Source of the DNA: Euperipatoides rowelli | Lineage: Eukaryota; Onychophora; Udeonychophora; Euonychophora; Peripatopsidae | Direction: 5' to 3' (one strand) | Assembly (NCBI GenBank): GCA_003024985.2 | Contig: PXIH01S0002540.1 | DNA: 18,149 nt | Shown here: positions 1-9,510 of the stretch, one piece after another | Numbering within the stretch: position 1 is the first letter of the stretch | Layout of the letters: each line of letters starts with the position of its first letter | Program-made: the position numbers and the translations under genes | Notes under the pieces: generated by a model | The model's database searches: none | Told to the model about the DNA's origin: nothing | Seen by the model: only the letters and a program-made list of their open reading frames with translations

Positions 1-563
1 TTGAATTCTTCTTTCTACATGTTCTTCTCATTTCCACTTTATTTTATTCTTGCCATAATAGAACAAACTTTTTTTTTAGCTTCTAATGCATTAATACTTT
101 TTCTATTTTATTTGTATAGTTAGCATTATACAGATTTTTGAGTAGCCTATAGTACTTTGTAATTTTAGTTTCGCTAATTTCTTATTAATATAATGTGTAA
201 TATTTGAATAATAAACGTTTATTTAAAAATCATTTTATCATTAACAGTATATAATATTCTATTGTTAATTTTTTTATTGCAAATAATTTACGTCTTTATA
301 GTCAGTCTACTGAAGATATTTTTAGAAGTTTGTTTTCGTACTTTGACTCTATTTTCTACGTTCAGTTGTTTCTATTGAATTTACAGAATGATTTATAAAT
401 TATAAATTAAAAATAAATCAATTAAGAGAGGAAATCAGGGTCTTTATTTGTCAAATATTTCATAAACTTTTAGGTGAGCCATATGATCATATCTGATATT
501 GATAATACGTTTGGCTAAATTATGTTTCTGAACGTTATGGTTTGCAGACGATCATTACTTCCG
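1..563. other. AT-rich non-coding sequence
   Basis: No open frame of note and no recognisable element; only short A/T runs. Confidence 0.5.
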
Positions 564-990
564 CTCTTTTAACTACCGTCTGAATCTAGGATTTCACATC
601 TCAGATCCTCGTATTTAGTGAAGATTGTTTACGTGTTTTCATTCAGAATTTGATATGAGCTGACAAAAATTATCAATACAGCGAAAATATACATAATCAA
701 ATATTATGACATAATAATTAAATATTCTAATATAAAAACATAAAATTTAGCCTGATAGTCAACCACGTGATTTAATTCATAAATTTTTACTATCACGTGG
801 TTGACTATAAGGCTAGATTTTGTTTTATTTTAGAATATTTATTATTGTCAGAATATTTGATTGTTATGTCTATTTCCACTATATTGTTAATTTGTGTCAG
901 CTCATATCAGAATGAAACCACGAAAACAATCATTATTATTTAAGAGGATCTGAGATGTGAAATCCCAGATCCAGACGCTAGTCTTTTGCT
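564..990. repeat. Long imperfect inverted repeat (foldback or MITE-like element)
   Basis: The left arm (564-770) is the reverse complement of the right arm (793-990), with mismatches and small indels. The loop is about 22 bases of A/T. The centre is nearly perfect: AGTCAACCACGTGA facing TCACGTGGTTGACT, each arm carrying a CACGTG hexamer. The outer parts also match: GGATTTCACATCTCAGATCC at 589-608 faces its complement at 945-964. The outer ends (CGTCTGAATCTAGG and CCCAGATCCAGACG) are more diverged. There is no coding capacity. It could be a foldback transposon or a non-autonomous DNA element; a transcript would fold into a long hairpin. I could not define a target-site duplication. Confidence 0.8.
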
Positions 991-1949
991 TTTTTGGTGC
1001 ATTAACTTCTAAATTCTAATGTGAACGTACTTATGATATATTTTATCCTCTGAAACAAGCAGACTAATATTTAACAAGATCTAATCAAGATGACATATCA
1101 TGCACTTCAAACTTCCTGAAAAGAAAATTATAAAAAGAGATGAAATACCTATAGAAATTGACGTCGTTTTCACACTTTCTTCTTTTAAAATTTTGATCAA
1201 AACAAATTAAACTCTTCACTTATTTATGGCATTACTAATAGGTATTGCCAATTTGAATACGGAAATCGCTTTTGATAATATTCTTATTATAATAATAATA
1301 TAGTTTGTGTTAATAATGTCGATAACCCTTTATGATGTCAAGTAGGAACTGGCTGAATAAATGAATGATAGCATTATTGGGCATGTTGAGTCGAATACTA
1401 AAATAAAAAAATATCAGTTTGAATTATAAATCAATAATAAAATATTAAAATAAATCAATTTACTAGAAAAACGATGGATTGTGCTAGTTAGACTTTACTA
1501 ATGCAAGAATACTTTAAATACAGATTCCGCTAATTGTATATAATGATTACGTAATGTAAATACGTTTATTACTTATGTAAAGGGATACAAATTATATTGT
1601 TCAATTTAAGATATAGATTATTTCCATTAGTTTGATGTGAATCTATTACATATTGTAGTTATTAGTAAATGGTGTCGATTGATTGTTATGTCTATTTTAT
1701 TTCTTTTTATGTCATTTTAATGTATTATTCAAGGTTCATGGGTGTATATAACCAGTTGACAGAACGGTTAGGATAGCTTGTGGCAGCAAATGTATAATTT
1801 AATTAGTCAATCGTCATTGATTTAGTCTCTGTTAATAATTGTGCATTCGTTTCTCTTTGCTATATTCAGATTCATCATCAACAAGATTCAGTGGATGATG
1901 TAAAAACCATTTATTTTTGAACTAACTTAAAGCCTGTAAAAATCATGGA
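991..1949. other. Non-coding; isolated TATA-like box at 1745-1751
   Basis: No gene is visible. GTATATAACC at about 1744-1753 resembles a core promoter, but no first exon with a usable donor follows it, so a link to the gene at 2681 is only a possibility. Confidence 0.35.
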
Positions 1950-2460
1950 AATATCTATCCTCCCCCCACCCGTACACCCGTTTTTCCCCTACGCTTCAAA
2001 TTGTAAAATCTAAACCATCCAAATTGCCCTGATTTAATTTTCCCACCTCTATTCATTCCCCCCCCCCCTCATCCTTTCTCCCATTTTTTCCTACCTCTTC
2101 TCCCCCCTCCCATTCAATTTGCAAAACCTAAACCATCCAAATTGAGGGAAATTCACCCTGCTCCCTTTTTACTCACCCCCTTGCCCTACCTCATCTCTAC
2201 CCCTTTCTCCATTTTTACCCTTCTCCCCTGATGGTTTATAATGAAAAAAAAAATCTTACTTGCAAATCCTAAAAGTTAAAACAAAATACTATTGATGTCA
2301 CTTCCCCCCCCCCCATCCCCTTCAATTTGTAAAGCTTAAACAATCCAAATTGATGGAAATGCCTTTTCCCTTTTCAACCCATTCCCCCTATCCCCTCACC
2401 CTTCCACTGTGGTTTAAAAACGAAGAAATCTTATTTACATGTTCTAAAATTAAAATCAAA
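1950..2460. repeat. Cytosine-rich tract with about three diverged copies of a local repeat
   Basis: The motif AAACCATCCAAATTG (or AAACAATCCAAATTG) recurs near 2011, 2130 and 2338. A second motif, GGTTTATAATGA followed by AAATCTTACTTGCAAAT, near 2232 recurs in altered form near 2410. Between them lie C-runs of up to about ten bases and long polypyrimidine stretches. It looks like an old tandem repeat with slippage in the C-runs. Confidence 0.6.
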
Positions 2461-2680
2461 TAGTAATGACGGCACTACTTCCGGTTCTCAAAGGAACTAT
2501 GTAAGCAGATTATTATATTAGATATTTTGAGTATCTAGTGATAAAAGAAAGTCAAATTAATATGAGTATCTTTCTACAGAAGTAAACCATAGCCTCCCAT
2601 AATTATGTCTGGGATTAGAGATGGAAGACTAATGTGAACTAAAATTTCTTAATAGACTCTGGTGCCACGTGTTAGTGGGC
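2461..2680 (+). other. Probable 5' flank or leader of the Tyr-rich gene
   Basis: This lies directly before the proposed start. It holds a TATA-like GATAAAAG near 2540, a possible splice acceptor ending at 2580, an upstream ATG at 2605 opening a 10-codon ORF that ends TGA at 2635-2637, and an in-frame stop at 2630-2632. No transcription start can be placed from sequence alone. Confidence 0.3.
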
Positions 2681-2714
2681 ATGGATTTTTTGATATTAAG
2701 ATTTATTATGTTAG
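2681..2714 (+). CDS. Exon 1 (coding part): start codon and hydrophobic core of the signal peptide
   Basis: Thirty-four bases encode MDFLILRFIML plus the first base of a Gly codon. The donor is TTAG|GTAATG, correct at the first four intron bases but T instead of G at +5, so it is the weakest splice site of the model. The support is indirect: this was the only upstream ATG-donor pair I found that gives phase 1 and completes a convincing signal peptide with exon 2. Upstream, a pyrimidine-rich AG (TATCTTTCTACAG, 2568-2580) could be an acceptor for a non-coding 5' exon. Otherwise a short upstream ORF beginning at 2605 would lie in the leader. Confidence 0.6.
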
Positions 2715-5700
2715 GTAATGAATTGATAACAATCTGAAATAATACATTGATTTTTTTAAAAAGGGGGTGGGATGGGAGGAAAAATTGGAAAAGAAACTGG
2801 ATAACAAGGGAAAGAAACAGTTGCAGAAATAGCTGCATAAAGCATCAGGAAATCTTAGTATTTTAACAGGACATCTATAACTTTCTGGTGTGAGTAGAGC
2901 TGACAAGAATAATCAATTTAAATTTGTTTTAAAGCTTCCTACCTTATTTTTATGTTTGTGTTTCTGTTGTTATTTGTGTTTTTTTCTTAATGAATCACCT
3001 AAAAAAAGAGTGTATTAAAGTCCTGCTCCTACATTGGGCTAGGACTTTATAGTGAGAAGAATGGACACATCTTTCTGCATATTCTATGTAAATATTGATT
3101 TGTATGACAATAAACATTATAATGTATAAGAATAATAATAATAATAATAATAATAGACTTAACATCAGTTTAATCTCGGATTATGTTAGTTCTACATTAG
3201 AAATGTTGATGGATGGATATGTCAGATTAATCATGGATTATGTTAGTTGAATATTGGTTTATGGATTTTGCTAGTTTTATGTTGATACAACAATAATTTG
3301 AATCTTGAATTATTTTAGTATTACACCTAAATCATGAACATATACATCTAATTAATCATGGATTAGATTCTAATAATTGATACATGATTTTTGCCTGATG
3401 TACATGGGTTGATAGATAATCCCACTGAGTCAGGGATTATGTTAATTGTTTATGAATTAGGGATGGATGCAATAGTTAAATAATGGATTTCCTAGTGACA
3501 AATAATGGATAATAGAAGTTGAATTATTAGTTATGTTGTTGTACATTATTTGAATTATGGAATATCCCTGCTCAATGTGATATGGATAAAACAATTGACT
3601 CAGTCAACATCCATTGTTTTTTCATTCTCAGACATTGTTCTTATGCTTGTACTCATGATTAACATTTTTTGTATGGATATTTATTTTTTGCCCATGTCTG
3701 GGCAGTGAGTTTTGGGACCGGTTGAGTCATATTGAAAGCCAGTATTCAAAAACTTACCATGGCTGTTTAACTAAGTCTGCAAATGGATTGTCATGAGATG
3801 TTTAGGACAATCAATTGTTTGCTGTGCAATTCATTTTTACAAAATACTGGAGCAAAACTTTTAATTTTGAAGTTTATTAACTCATTAAAGTATATTGGAA
3901 TTTGTTAAATTTGAATTGTAGTGTAGAGTCATGTAACTGTTGATAACATACCTGGGGATGAAAGCTATTGATCTTAATGAAATAAATGCAGTGTGTTCCA
4001 TGGAGGAAAAGAAAACAAATATGTACGCTATTAACTTTTACTTTGAAATCCAAGCTTTTGATGGTGCTGTTTATGGTATAATTTATGATGCTGTTGTTTA
4101 TGATGTTGTTTACAATGTTGTTTATGATATTGTTTTATGATGTTTTGATGTTGTTCATGATGTTGTTTAGTATGTTGTTTCTGATGTTGTTTATAATGTT
4201 GTTTAGGATGTTTTATGTTGTTTTTATGACCTTGTTTATCATGTTGCTATGATGCTTGTGATGTTGATTATGATGTTGTTGATGGAAAAATTTAATTAAT
4301 GATATTGTTGATGATGTTGCTGATATTGACGATATTGTTTATGATGTTGTTTATGATCTTGTTTACAATGTTTTAAAATTTGTTTATTATGTTGTTTATT
4401 AAGTTTTTTATGATGTTGTTTAAGATGTTGTTAAAGATGTTATGATGTTGTTTACAATGTTGTTTAGGGCTTTGTTTATATTGTTATAATATTAAGTTGT
4501 GATGTTTTTATAATGTTATTTATAATATTTTTTAAGACTTTCTTAAAAATATTTTTTAAATGATTAGATTATTCTATAATATTAAAGCATTTTTTTAAGG
4601 GTGTAGTTAGTTTTAGGTAGTTGGGAGTAATAGCTAAGTGATCATCTGGTAGTTGTATCTATTTCTTTATCTTTTTGTTTGAGTTATGTGTTTCTCACAG
4701 TTTTGTTTGTCTTTTGGACAGAGTTGTTTAATAGGGTAAATGGGTATACAATAGAGCAAATTGTGTATAAATTATATTGGTGTGTCACTTAAAGTCATTG
4801 GGGTTAGTGCAGGTATGATTAGTTCTTAGGACTTGGCTTTATTAAAAAAACTTATTTAAACCTCTTGTTGTTTAATTTTATTCAATACTAATACTAATAA
4901 TAATAATAAGAAGAAGAATAAAAGTTTTTATGTTCAACCTTAAAATCATTAGAAGATATATCTAGGCAGTACAGGCAAAAAGTTAGATATTTTAATAAAT
5001 GAACATATAAAGTTTGATAAAAACTCAAAAATAAATTTGCATGCCAAACAATCAAGTCACATGATTTCTCATAATGATTTGAAGGTAGAATATAGAATTA
5101 ACAACTATATGAGGTGAAATATAATTGAAATTATTTTAATTTGTGAAAAAAAGTCCAACTTTAAATCTTACAAAGAGATGATTCTTTGATACTGACTAAT
5201 AGAAGTAGGATTTTATTTTGTAATATTTGTTTTTTATGTTATTAACATATTATATGAGCTTGCACATGTTATTTCTGTAGTTCAGACATTTCACACTGAT
5301 TGGAGCTACTGTAGCTTGTGCTTGCATAAAAGGTTTTTTATGAATATGAATGTAATTTTGTTTTGTTTTTAACCCTGAAGATGCAAATAAATTGCAGAAA
5401 TCTTACCATTTCTCCAATAGAAGAGTAATTTCTAATGGTTATAAAACAGTATTATTTTTATGATAGAAAAAGAGATTGAAATTAACTGTATTAAGTTATA
5501 GACTTGTACTCATGTAAGAATATTACAATAATAATAATAAATAATAAATTTAATACTAATATAAATATTTTTCTTTTAGGTTTGTCATCAGTGGGTATTA
5601 GCTTAGCTGCTGAGGCAGGTAGTGTAAAAGTAAGTAGTAAAAAAGGTTGAAACAATTTAAACTTTTGTATAAATTTAGAGAATCAAATGTTGTAGCTGTC

Positions 5701-8509
5701 CATTGAGGATTTTGTATTATTTCTTCAAGACAAGAAATCTGACAGGAACAGATAGTAGATCTTTGTGAAGCTTACTCCAAAAACAGGCAGAATTCAAATT
5801 TATAAATGATCTAAGCGATGTTCAATAAATGTGTATTACTGTAGATGTTGACAACTATTATTTGATGCAAGGAACAGATAGTAGATCTTTGTAAAGCTTA
5901 CTCCAAAAACAGGCAGAATTCAAATTTATAAATGATCTAAGCGATGTTCAATAAATGTNTANTACTGTAGATGTTGACAACTATTATTTGATGCAATTAA
6001 TATCTAGAAGTGTAAACTAAATCTATGGAATCAACAGAAGAATGAAAATGGGCTAGAGTGATGTTGGAAAAGTAAATAATATTTTAAAAGGAAAACACTT
6101 AGGTCTGAAAAGGAAAGTTTTTGAACAATAAATTTTGATTAATTAGTTGATTATTCAATAAATATTGTAAGAATATTAAACACCTGTTCTCAAAGGTAAA
6201 ACTGTATTTACTCAATTACAGAAAATGCTGAGTTGACAATAATCAGGCACTCAGACTGGTTGGTGTGACGGTTGTAAAATGATTGGTCATGATACCATAC
6301 TTTGCTGATACCCCAAGGATGATACTTTGCCTTAAGTACCTGCTTATTTAAATAAGTAGGTCCCTTTCTTAGAACTTCCTGTAAGGAAAGAAGGCATTCC
6401 GGGACACTATAAGTATAAGGGATATCAAAAGATACTGAGTTGACGAATATTTAATTGAAAATAAAGATCATGGATCAAGGGTCTTCTTCTTCAATTTTAT
6501 TTCAAGCACAGGTAAACAAGTTCCTTTAAACTAAGATACAATTTAAATAATTCATATAAACCAATCAATACCTCTTACAAAGGATCCAGCAAACGCTAAA
6601 CTGTGCACAAATCCCCAAATATTAACGATTCTAAATGTATATAAAGTTTGAATGTTCAATTAAAAGACATTATCTAATCATATTGCCACCATAAAATTGT
6701 TTAATGTTTAGTCAGTGGAGTGACCAGAAGATAAATTGGATTATAAGTTGTGTCCAATAAATACTGTCAGCTCAAGGAAGGTAGAAAATAGCACTATAAA
6801 ATGATGTAAAACTGGAAATCATCGGCACCCTGCTAAATTAAATAGAATCAACTCAAATTATGTTAATTTTTTTAATAATTTAAACAGATATTGTACTACC
6901 ATTAAGAGCCAAATAGTGTTGAAGTGACATGACACCTTTGGTGGTCTACCATTCATTAGGCTAAAAGTGATTAATCCGTCATAAGGGCCTTACATGACAC
7001 AGGCACACCTAACACTGGAGTTGACATTACTTAATTCTACTTCTAATTCCATATCTGATATATATGGGTGTATCTTCAGTCTTCACTAATTTACACTGCA
7101 GCAGAGGCTTACAAATATGGGATTAAAATCCAAATTGGTAATGACTCTATTACATATATGGCATGTATTGGGCCACTAGAGAGAGCTAGAATTTTCAGCT
7201 TGATACTGGCTTTCAATTTCTTAAAGAAACCCCAGACAATGCATGATAGAGAAAACAATAATATTCTAATTTATATTGACTCCATAAAGGACTGGGAGAA
7301 TGAAAACTATCAATGTGTCCACTGAATGCTGATAACACACAGACTGCACATTAAAACAACAGATATACATTTTATTGGATTTTTTTTTAAAGATTGATCA
7401 TATTAATATAGATGGCAGTGTAAAAAAAAAGATTTTTCTGACCTTTAAACCTAGTAACATGTTGTCCTGATAGAAAACATCAGCACACTAAAAGGGGCTA
7501 TCATCAAACAGTATAAATCTAAGTTTCTGTATCATAGTCCCATCTACCAGCGAAGTAAAAATTACACACTCCATGTTGGGCCTTTGACCCAAAACAAGAC
7601 ATTTTTGAAAAAGATAGCATAATAAAATGGACTGAAACCTCTGGAATATGGTCATGCTGGCTATTCCAAAAAACAAGGGAGATAAATATGCATGGCTATG
7701 GACCTGCATAAATTGATTTAAATGATTGAACCTGACAACTTCAACCTGATGAAAATAAATTATATGCTAATCAGTTTGACAGTGTCTGAATATTTATCTA
7801 ATCTTGAGTTCAATAATGTATTTTATAGGGTGGGACTTGAAGACGAGTAAATTATATGTTTGGTTTTACAGCTCCCTGAGCGCACTTCAAAATGGAGTGC
7901 TTCATTCGTTATATAAATTTATTTCCTTGTTTATTTTTCTTGTCAAACTTTTGTATTATTGTAAATTGATAGCATATATGTATACATTGTGTATATTTTC
8001 TTGATTTTATTTGCATTAGTATTAATAAGAGTATTGTGCAGATATCAATGTATTTAATAATCACTGTTGTGTCATATTAAGATTCAAATTCAGTTTTTTT
8101 ATACTTGTGACTCTAAATTTTGTTTTTCTTCTGTAATTTCTAATTACTGTTTTGTTACTTTCAGATTGCTATTCCCTCTAACTCTGAGAATGTTAAAAAG
8201 GAGAAGGAGGTACAGAAAGTGAACTATGAGCCTGACAAGGGTCATTTGGCCCTTCTATATAACTTAGCCCTAAGAGATGACTACTATTGGCCAGTACCCA
8301 TCAATGGATTTCCACCTTATGGCTATGGGTCACCTTATGGCTACAATATGGGCTATGGCTACCCTAATGCTTATGCTACCCCATATGTGTACAAAAACAA
8401 TGCATACCCTTACAATTATCCCTACTACAGTTATGGTGGTCCTTACCATTACAACACCGGCGCTTACCATCCCAGACGATTCGGCCATGGAGGACCCTAT
8501 AGGTTTTAA
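2681..8509 (+). CDS. Secreted Tyr/Gly/Pro-rich protein, three exons, 142 aa: join(2681..2714, 5580..5629, 8165..8509)
   Basis: I do not recognise a named gene. The model joins three exons whose phases agree: exon 1 ends one base into a codon, exon 2 supplies GT (giving Gly12), and exon 2 ends in phase 0 where exon 3 begins. Residues 1-24 form a signal peptide: Met, a hydrophobic run MDFLILRFIMLGL, then SSVGISLA and an AEA site with predicted cleavage before Gly25. Residues 33-53 are a charged Lys/Glu linker. Residues 68-142 hold 21 of the protein's 23 tyrosines (28 percent of that stretch) with PYxY tetrads at 79-82, 85-88, 101-104, 110-113 and 121-124. There is no cysteine. The C-terminus is basic and aromatic (RRFGHGGPYRF). 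Such tails occur in secreted structural proteins (shell or periostracum matrix, byssus, eggshell) that crosslink through tyrosine or DOPA; that role is inference. Introns are 2,865 and 2,535 bp. Start chosen because an in-frame TAA lies at 2630-2632, no other in-frame ATG follows it, and the ATG has G at -3 and +4. Confidence 0.68.
3017..3048. repeat. Small hairpin (AAAGTCCT ... AGGACTTT)
   Basis: Eight-base perfect arms around a 16-base spacer. About 80 bases downstream are CAATAAACATTATAATG and an (AAT)n run, a layout like the 3' end of some non-LTR retrotransposons. No coding remnant was found next to it, so that reading is weak. Confidence 0.35.
3129..3155. repeat. (AAT)n microsatellite
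   Basis: About nine ATA/AAT trinucleotides in a row. Shorter AAT-type runs occur near 1288, 4890, 5527 and 15446. Confidence 0.9.
3165..3500. repeat. Degenerate short repeats around GGATTATGTTAGTT
   Basis: Variants of ATCATGGATTATGTTAGTT recur near 3176, 3233, 3260 and 3354, and again around 3430, with irregular spacing of about 30-90 bases. Old and non-coding. Confidence 0.4.
4060..4500. repeat. GTT-rich minisatellite, unit about 12 bp (GATGTTGTTTAT)
   Basis: GATGTTGTTTAT and variants (TACAATGTTGTT, GATATTGTTTAT) repeat many times with point changes. The + strand open frame at 3940-4140 exists because the 12-bp period keeps the reading frame open; its tail is only repeated Val, Tyr and Asp, so it is not a gene. 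Confidence 0.8.
5580..5629 (+). CDS. Exon 2: end of signal peptide
   Basis: Fifty bases lie between a strong acceptor (TTTTTCTTTTAG|G) and a strong donor (AAAA|GTAAGT). In the only frame compatible with exon 3, they are open and encode LSSVGISLAAEAGSVK after a split Gly codon. The AEA before Gly fits a signal peptidase site. A 50-nt exon is too short to show as an ORF and would be missed by simple gene finding. Confidence 0.7.
5630..8164 (+). other. Intron 2 (2,535 bp)
   Basis: Runs from GTAAGT to TTTCAG. It contains the 126-bp tandem duplication with two N bases. Small open frames near 7068-7325 and 7804-8004 (+) and 7488-7709 (-) show no recognisable motif, so I do not call them genes. Confidence 0.65.
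5745..5996. repeat. Near-perfect 126-bp tandem duplication with two N bases
   Basis: Bases 5745-5870 and 5871-5996 are almost identical. I see one substitution (TTTGTGAAGC versus TTTGTAAAGC) besides ambiguous bases at 5959 and 5962. It lies in intron 2. It is either a recent tandem duplication or an assembly or haplotype merge. Confidence 0.9.
8165..8509 (+). CDS. Exon 3: charged linker and Tyr-rich PYxY tail, stop codon
   Basis: The exon opens after a polypyrimidine tract and AG (TTTTGTTACTTTCAG, ending 8164) with ATT GCT ATT in phase 0, and ends with TAA at 8507-8509. It encodes residues 29-142. A GTG at 8219 is an internal Val codon, not a start. The composition is strongly biased: Tyr, Gly, Pro, Asn and Ala dominate from residue 68 onward. 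The acidic/basic segment SENVKKEKEVQK precedes a short hydrophobic helix-like stretch (HLALLYNLAL, residues 55-64). Codon use alternates TAT and TAC, so the repeats look maintained as protein rather than as recent DNA slippage. Confidence 0.85.
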   Translation: MAIPSNSENVKKEKEVQKVNYEPDKGHLALLYNLALRDDYYWPVPINGFPPYGYGSPYGYNMGYGYPNAYATPYVYKNNAYPYNYPYYSYGGPYHYNTGAYHPRRFGHGGPYRF

Positions 8510-8755
8510 GAATACTCATGTAATATTGCCACAGTTGACAAGAAAATATCGACCATCTCTAGAATGAACCTTAGTGACAAATAGTTTCTTTCTTGTTTCA
8601 AGCAAAGAATATCCTGACAATGATTGACTTAAATCATAATTTATTACACATATTATTTTTTGTAAAAAAACCCATCAATGTAAAGAAATTCTCCAATAGG
8701 TGAACAAAACAAAGTTATTAATTTAAATATTTTTGTACATTATTTATTTCTTGTA

Positions 8756-8769
8756 AATAAAGAAATAAA
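8756..8769 (+). promoter_or_regulatory. Poly(A) signals of the Tyr-rich gene
   Basis: Two AATAAA hexamers (8756-8761 and 8764-8769) lie about 250 bases after the stop codon. They are followed by a GT-rich stretch, GTAGGTGTTGTTTCTTC, starting near 8774, typical of a downstream element. Cleavage would fall around 8780-8795, giving a 3' UTR of about 270-285 nt. Confidence 0.75.
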
Positions 8770-8795
8770 ACAAGTAGGTGTTGTTTCTTCTATTT

Positions 8796-9014
8796 TTATT
8801 TTCAGAATGAAATCAATAGGGTTTTATTTATTTATTTATTTTAATAAATTTTCATCTGTAAAGTTATTTTAAGTTTGGTTTTTATAAAGTGCCTATTACC
8901 ATCTCAGGCTTAACCACCTTTAAGATTCAGGCTACATTTTTCTTACATTCAATATGTAATGGTCTCTTCATCTTTAGAAAAGTGCATCCTTTCACTGAAA
9001 AGGTACTGGCACTC
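8796..9014. other. Intergenic sequence after the gene
   Basis: AT-rich with a short TTTA repeat near 8823-8841. Nothing else recognisable. Confidence 0.5.
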
Positions 9015-9176
9015 CCGGGATTGAAACTGTCTCCATGACTACATGTCTTGAGATGTGACAGTCCTGTGTGCTCCTGACTGAACCACTTCAACTAAATGGG
9101 ATTGAACCTCACCCCAGGACTACATGTCTTGAGATGCGGCAGTCCTATGTGCTCCTGACAGGACCATCTCACCTCC
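9015..9176 (-). repeat. Tandem pair of tRNA-like, SINE-like units (period 81 bp)
   Basis: Two units, 9015-9095 and 9096-9176, share GACTACATGTCTTGAGATG and AGTCCTATGTGCTCCTGAC (with small changes) at an 81-base offset. Read on the - strand, each ends with a polymerase III B-box-like sequence (GGTTCAATCCC; GTTTCAATCCC), and one has an A-box-like TGGTTCAGTCAGG about 50 bases before it. I could not fold either into a proper tRNA cloverleaf with a paired acceptor stem. A tRNA-derived SINE head or decayed tRNA genes are both possible. Confidence 0.5.
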
Positions 9177-9267
9177 ACACATTGAAGTGAGTGTCTACTC
9201 TATATATTCGTTAAATACAATTATCAAAATTGCTTAAGCCCTCGGGGTACAAATCAATACCGTCCCC

Positions 9268-9510
9268 AAATTTAAGTCAATATCTAGTTACCTCAGCTTA
9301 TATAACTATGGACTGTCCTTTTAGGTAATCTTTAATAAAACTAGTTCATATAACTATTGAACAACCTTTAAGTCAATCTCTAGTTAAAATGAATTTAGAC
9401 AACCGTTGAATGAATAATCTAGTTACCTCAGCTTATATAACTATGGACTGTTCTTTAAGGAAATCTCTAATAAAACTAGGTCATATAACTGAACGGTGTT
9501 ATGCAATAAC
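9268..9510. repeat. About two tandem copies of a ~135-bp repeat
   Basis: TCTAGTTACCTCAGCTTATA continues into TAACTATGGACTGT, starting at 9283 and again at 9418 (offset 135). Each copy is followed by AATCT(T/C)TAATAAAACTAG and a TCATATAACT motif. Non-coding. Confidence 0.75.

Larger units (their letters stand above)
2715..5579 (+). other. Intron 1 (2,865 bp), repeat-rich
   Basis: Runs from GTAATG to TTTTAG. It contains a small hairpin, an (AAT)n tract, degenerate GGATTATGTTAGTT repeats around 3170-3500, and the 12-bp GTT-rich minisatellite at about 4060-4500. I see no other convincing exon. A hydrophobic ATG run at 3641-3703 has the wrong phase for exon 2. Confidence 0.6.

Noticed and set aside
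1741-1800. GTATATAACC as the promoter of the Tyr-rich gene
   Set aside because: It is over 900 bases from the start codon, with no convincing non-coding exon and donor between. Kept only as a remark.
2629-2906. Two overlapping - strand ORFs (2629-2838 and 2706-2906)
   Set aside because: Low-complexity Phe/Leu/Ser translations of a purine-rich stretch, antisense to exon 1 and the start of intron 1. No motif and no start context.
3641-3703. Alternative signal-peptide-like first exon (ATG at 3643, donor near CA|GTGAGT)
   Set aside because: The donor would be phase 2, and joining it to exon 2 gives a stop within seven codons.
3940-4140. 66-aa + strand ORF
   Set aside because: Its second half is the 12-bp minisatellite read through; the first half has no recognisable feature.
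7068-7325. 85-aa + strand ORF inside intron 2
   Set aside because: Ordinary amino-acid composition, but no motif, domain or splice support. I could not tie it to any family. It might be a scrap of a mobile element; a protein search would settle it.
7488-7709. 73-aa - strand ORF inside intron 2
   Set aside because: No recognisable motif; length is within chance expectation for this composition.
7804-8004. 66-aa hydrophobic + strand ORF near the end of intron 2
   Set aside because: Hydrophobicity comes from T-rich sequence. It overlaps the region leading to the exon 3 acceptor, with no splice logic of its own.
8219-8509. A stand-alone 96-aa protein starting at GTG
   Set aside because: GTG is not a plausible eukaryotic start here. 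The frame stays open upstream to a strong splice acceptor at 8164 and joins exon 2 in phase.
8277-8567. 96-aa + strand open frame rich in Met and Thr
   Set aside because: It is exon 3 read one base out of phase. Its Met/Thr/Pro bias is the shadow of TAT-GGC-type codons, and it has no splice support.
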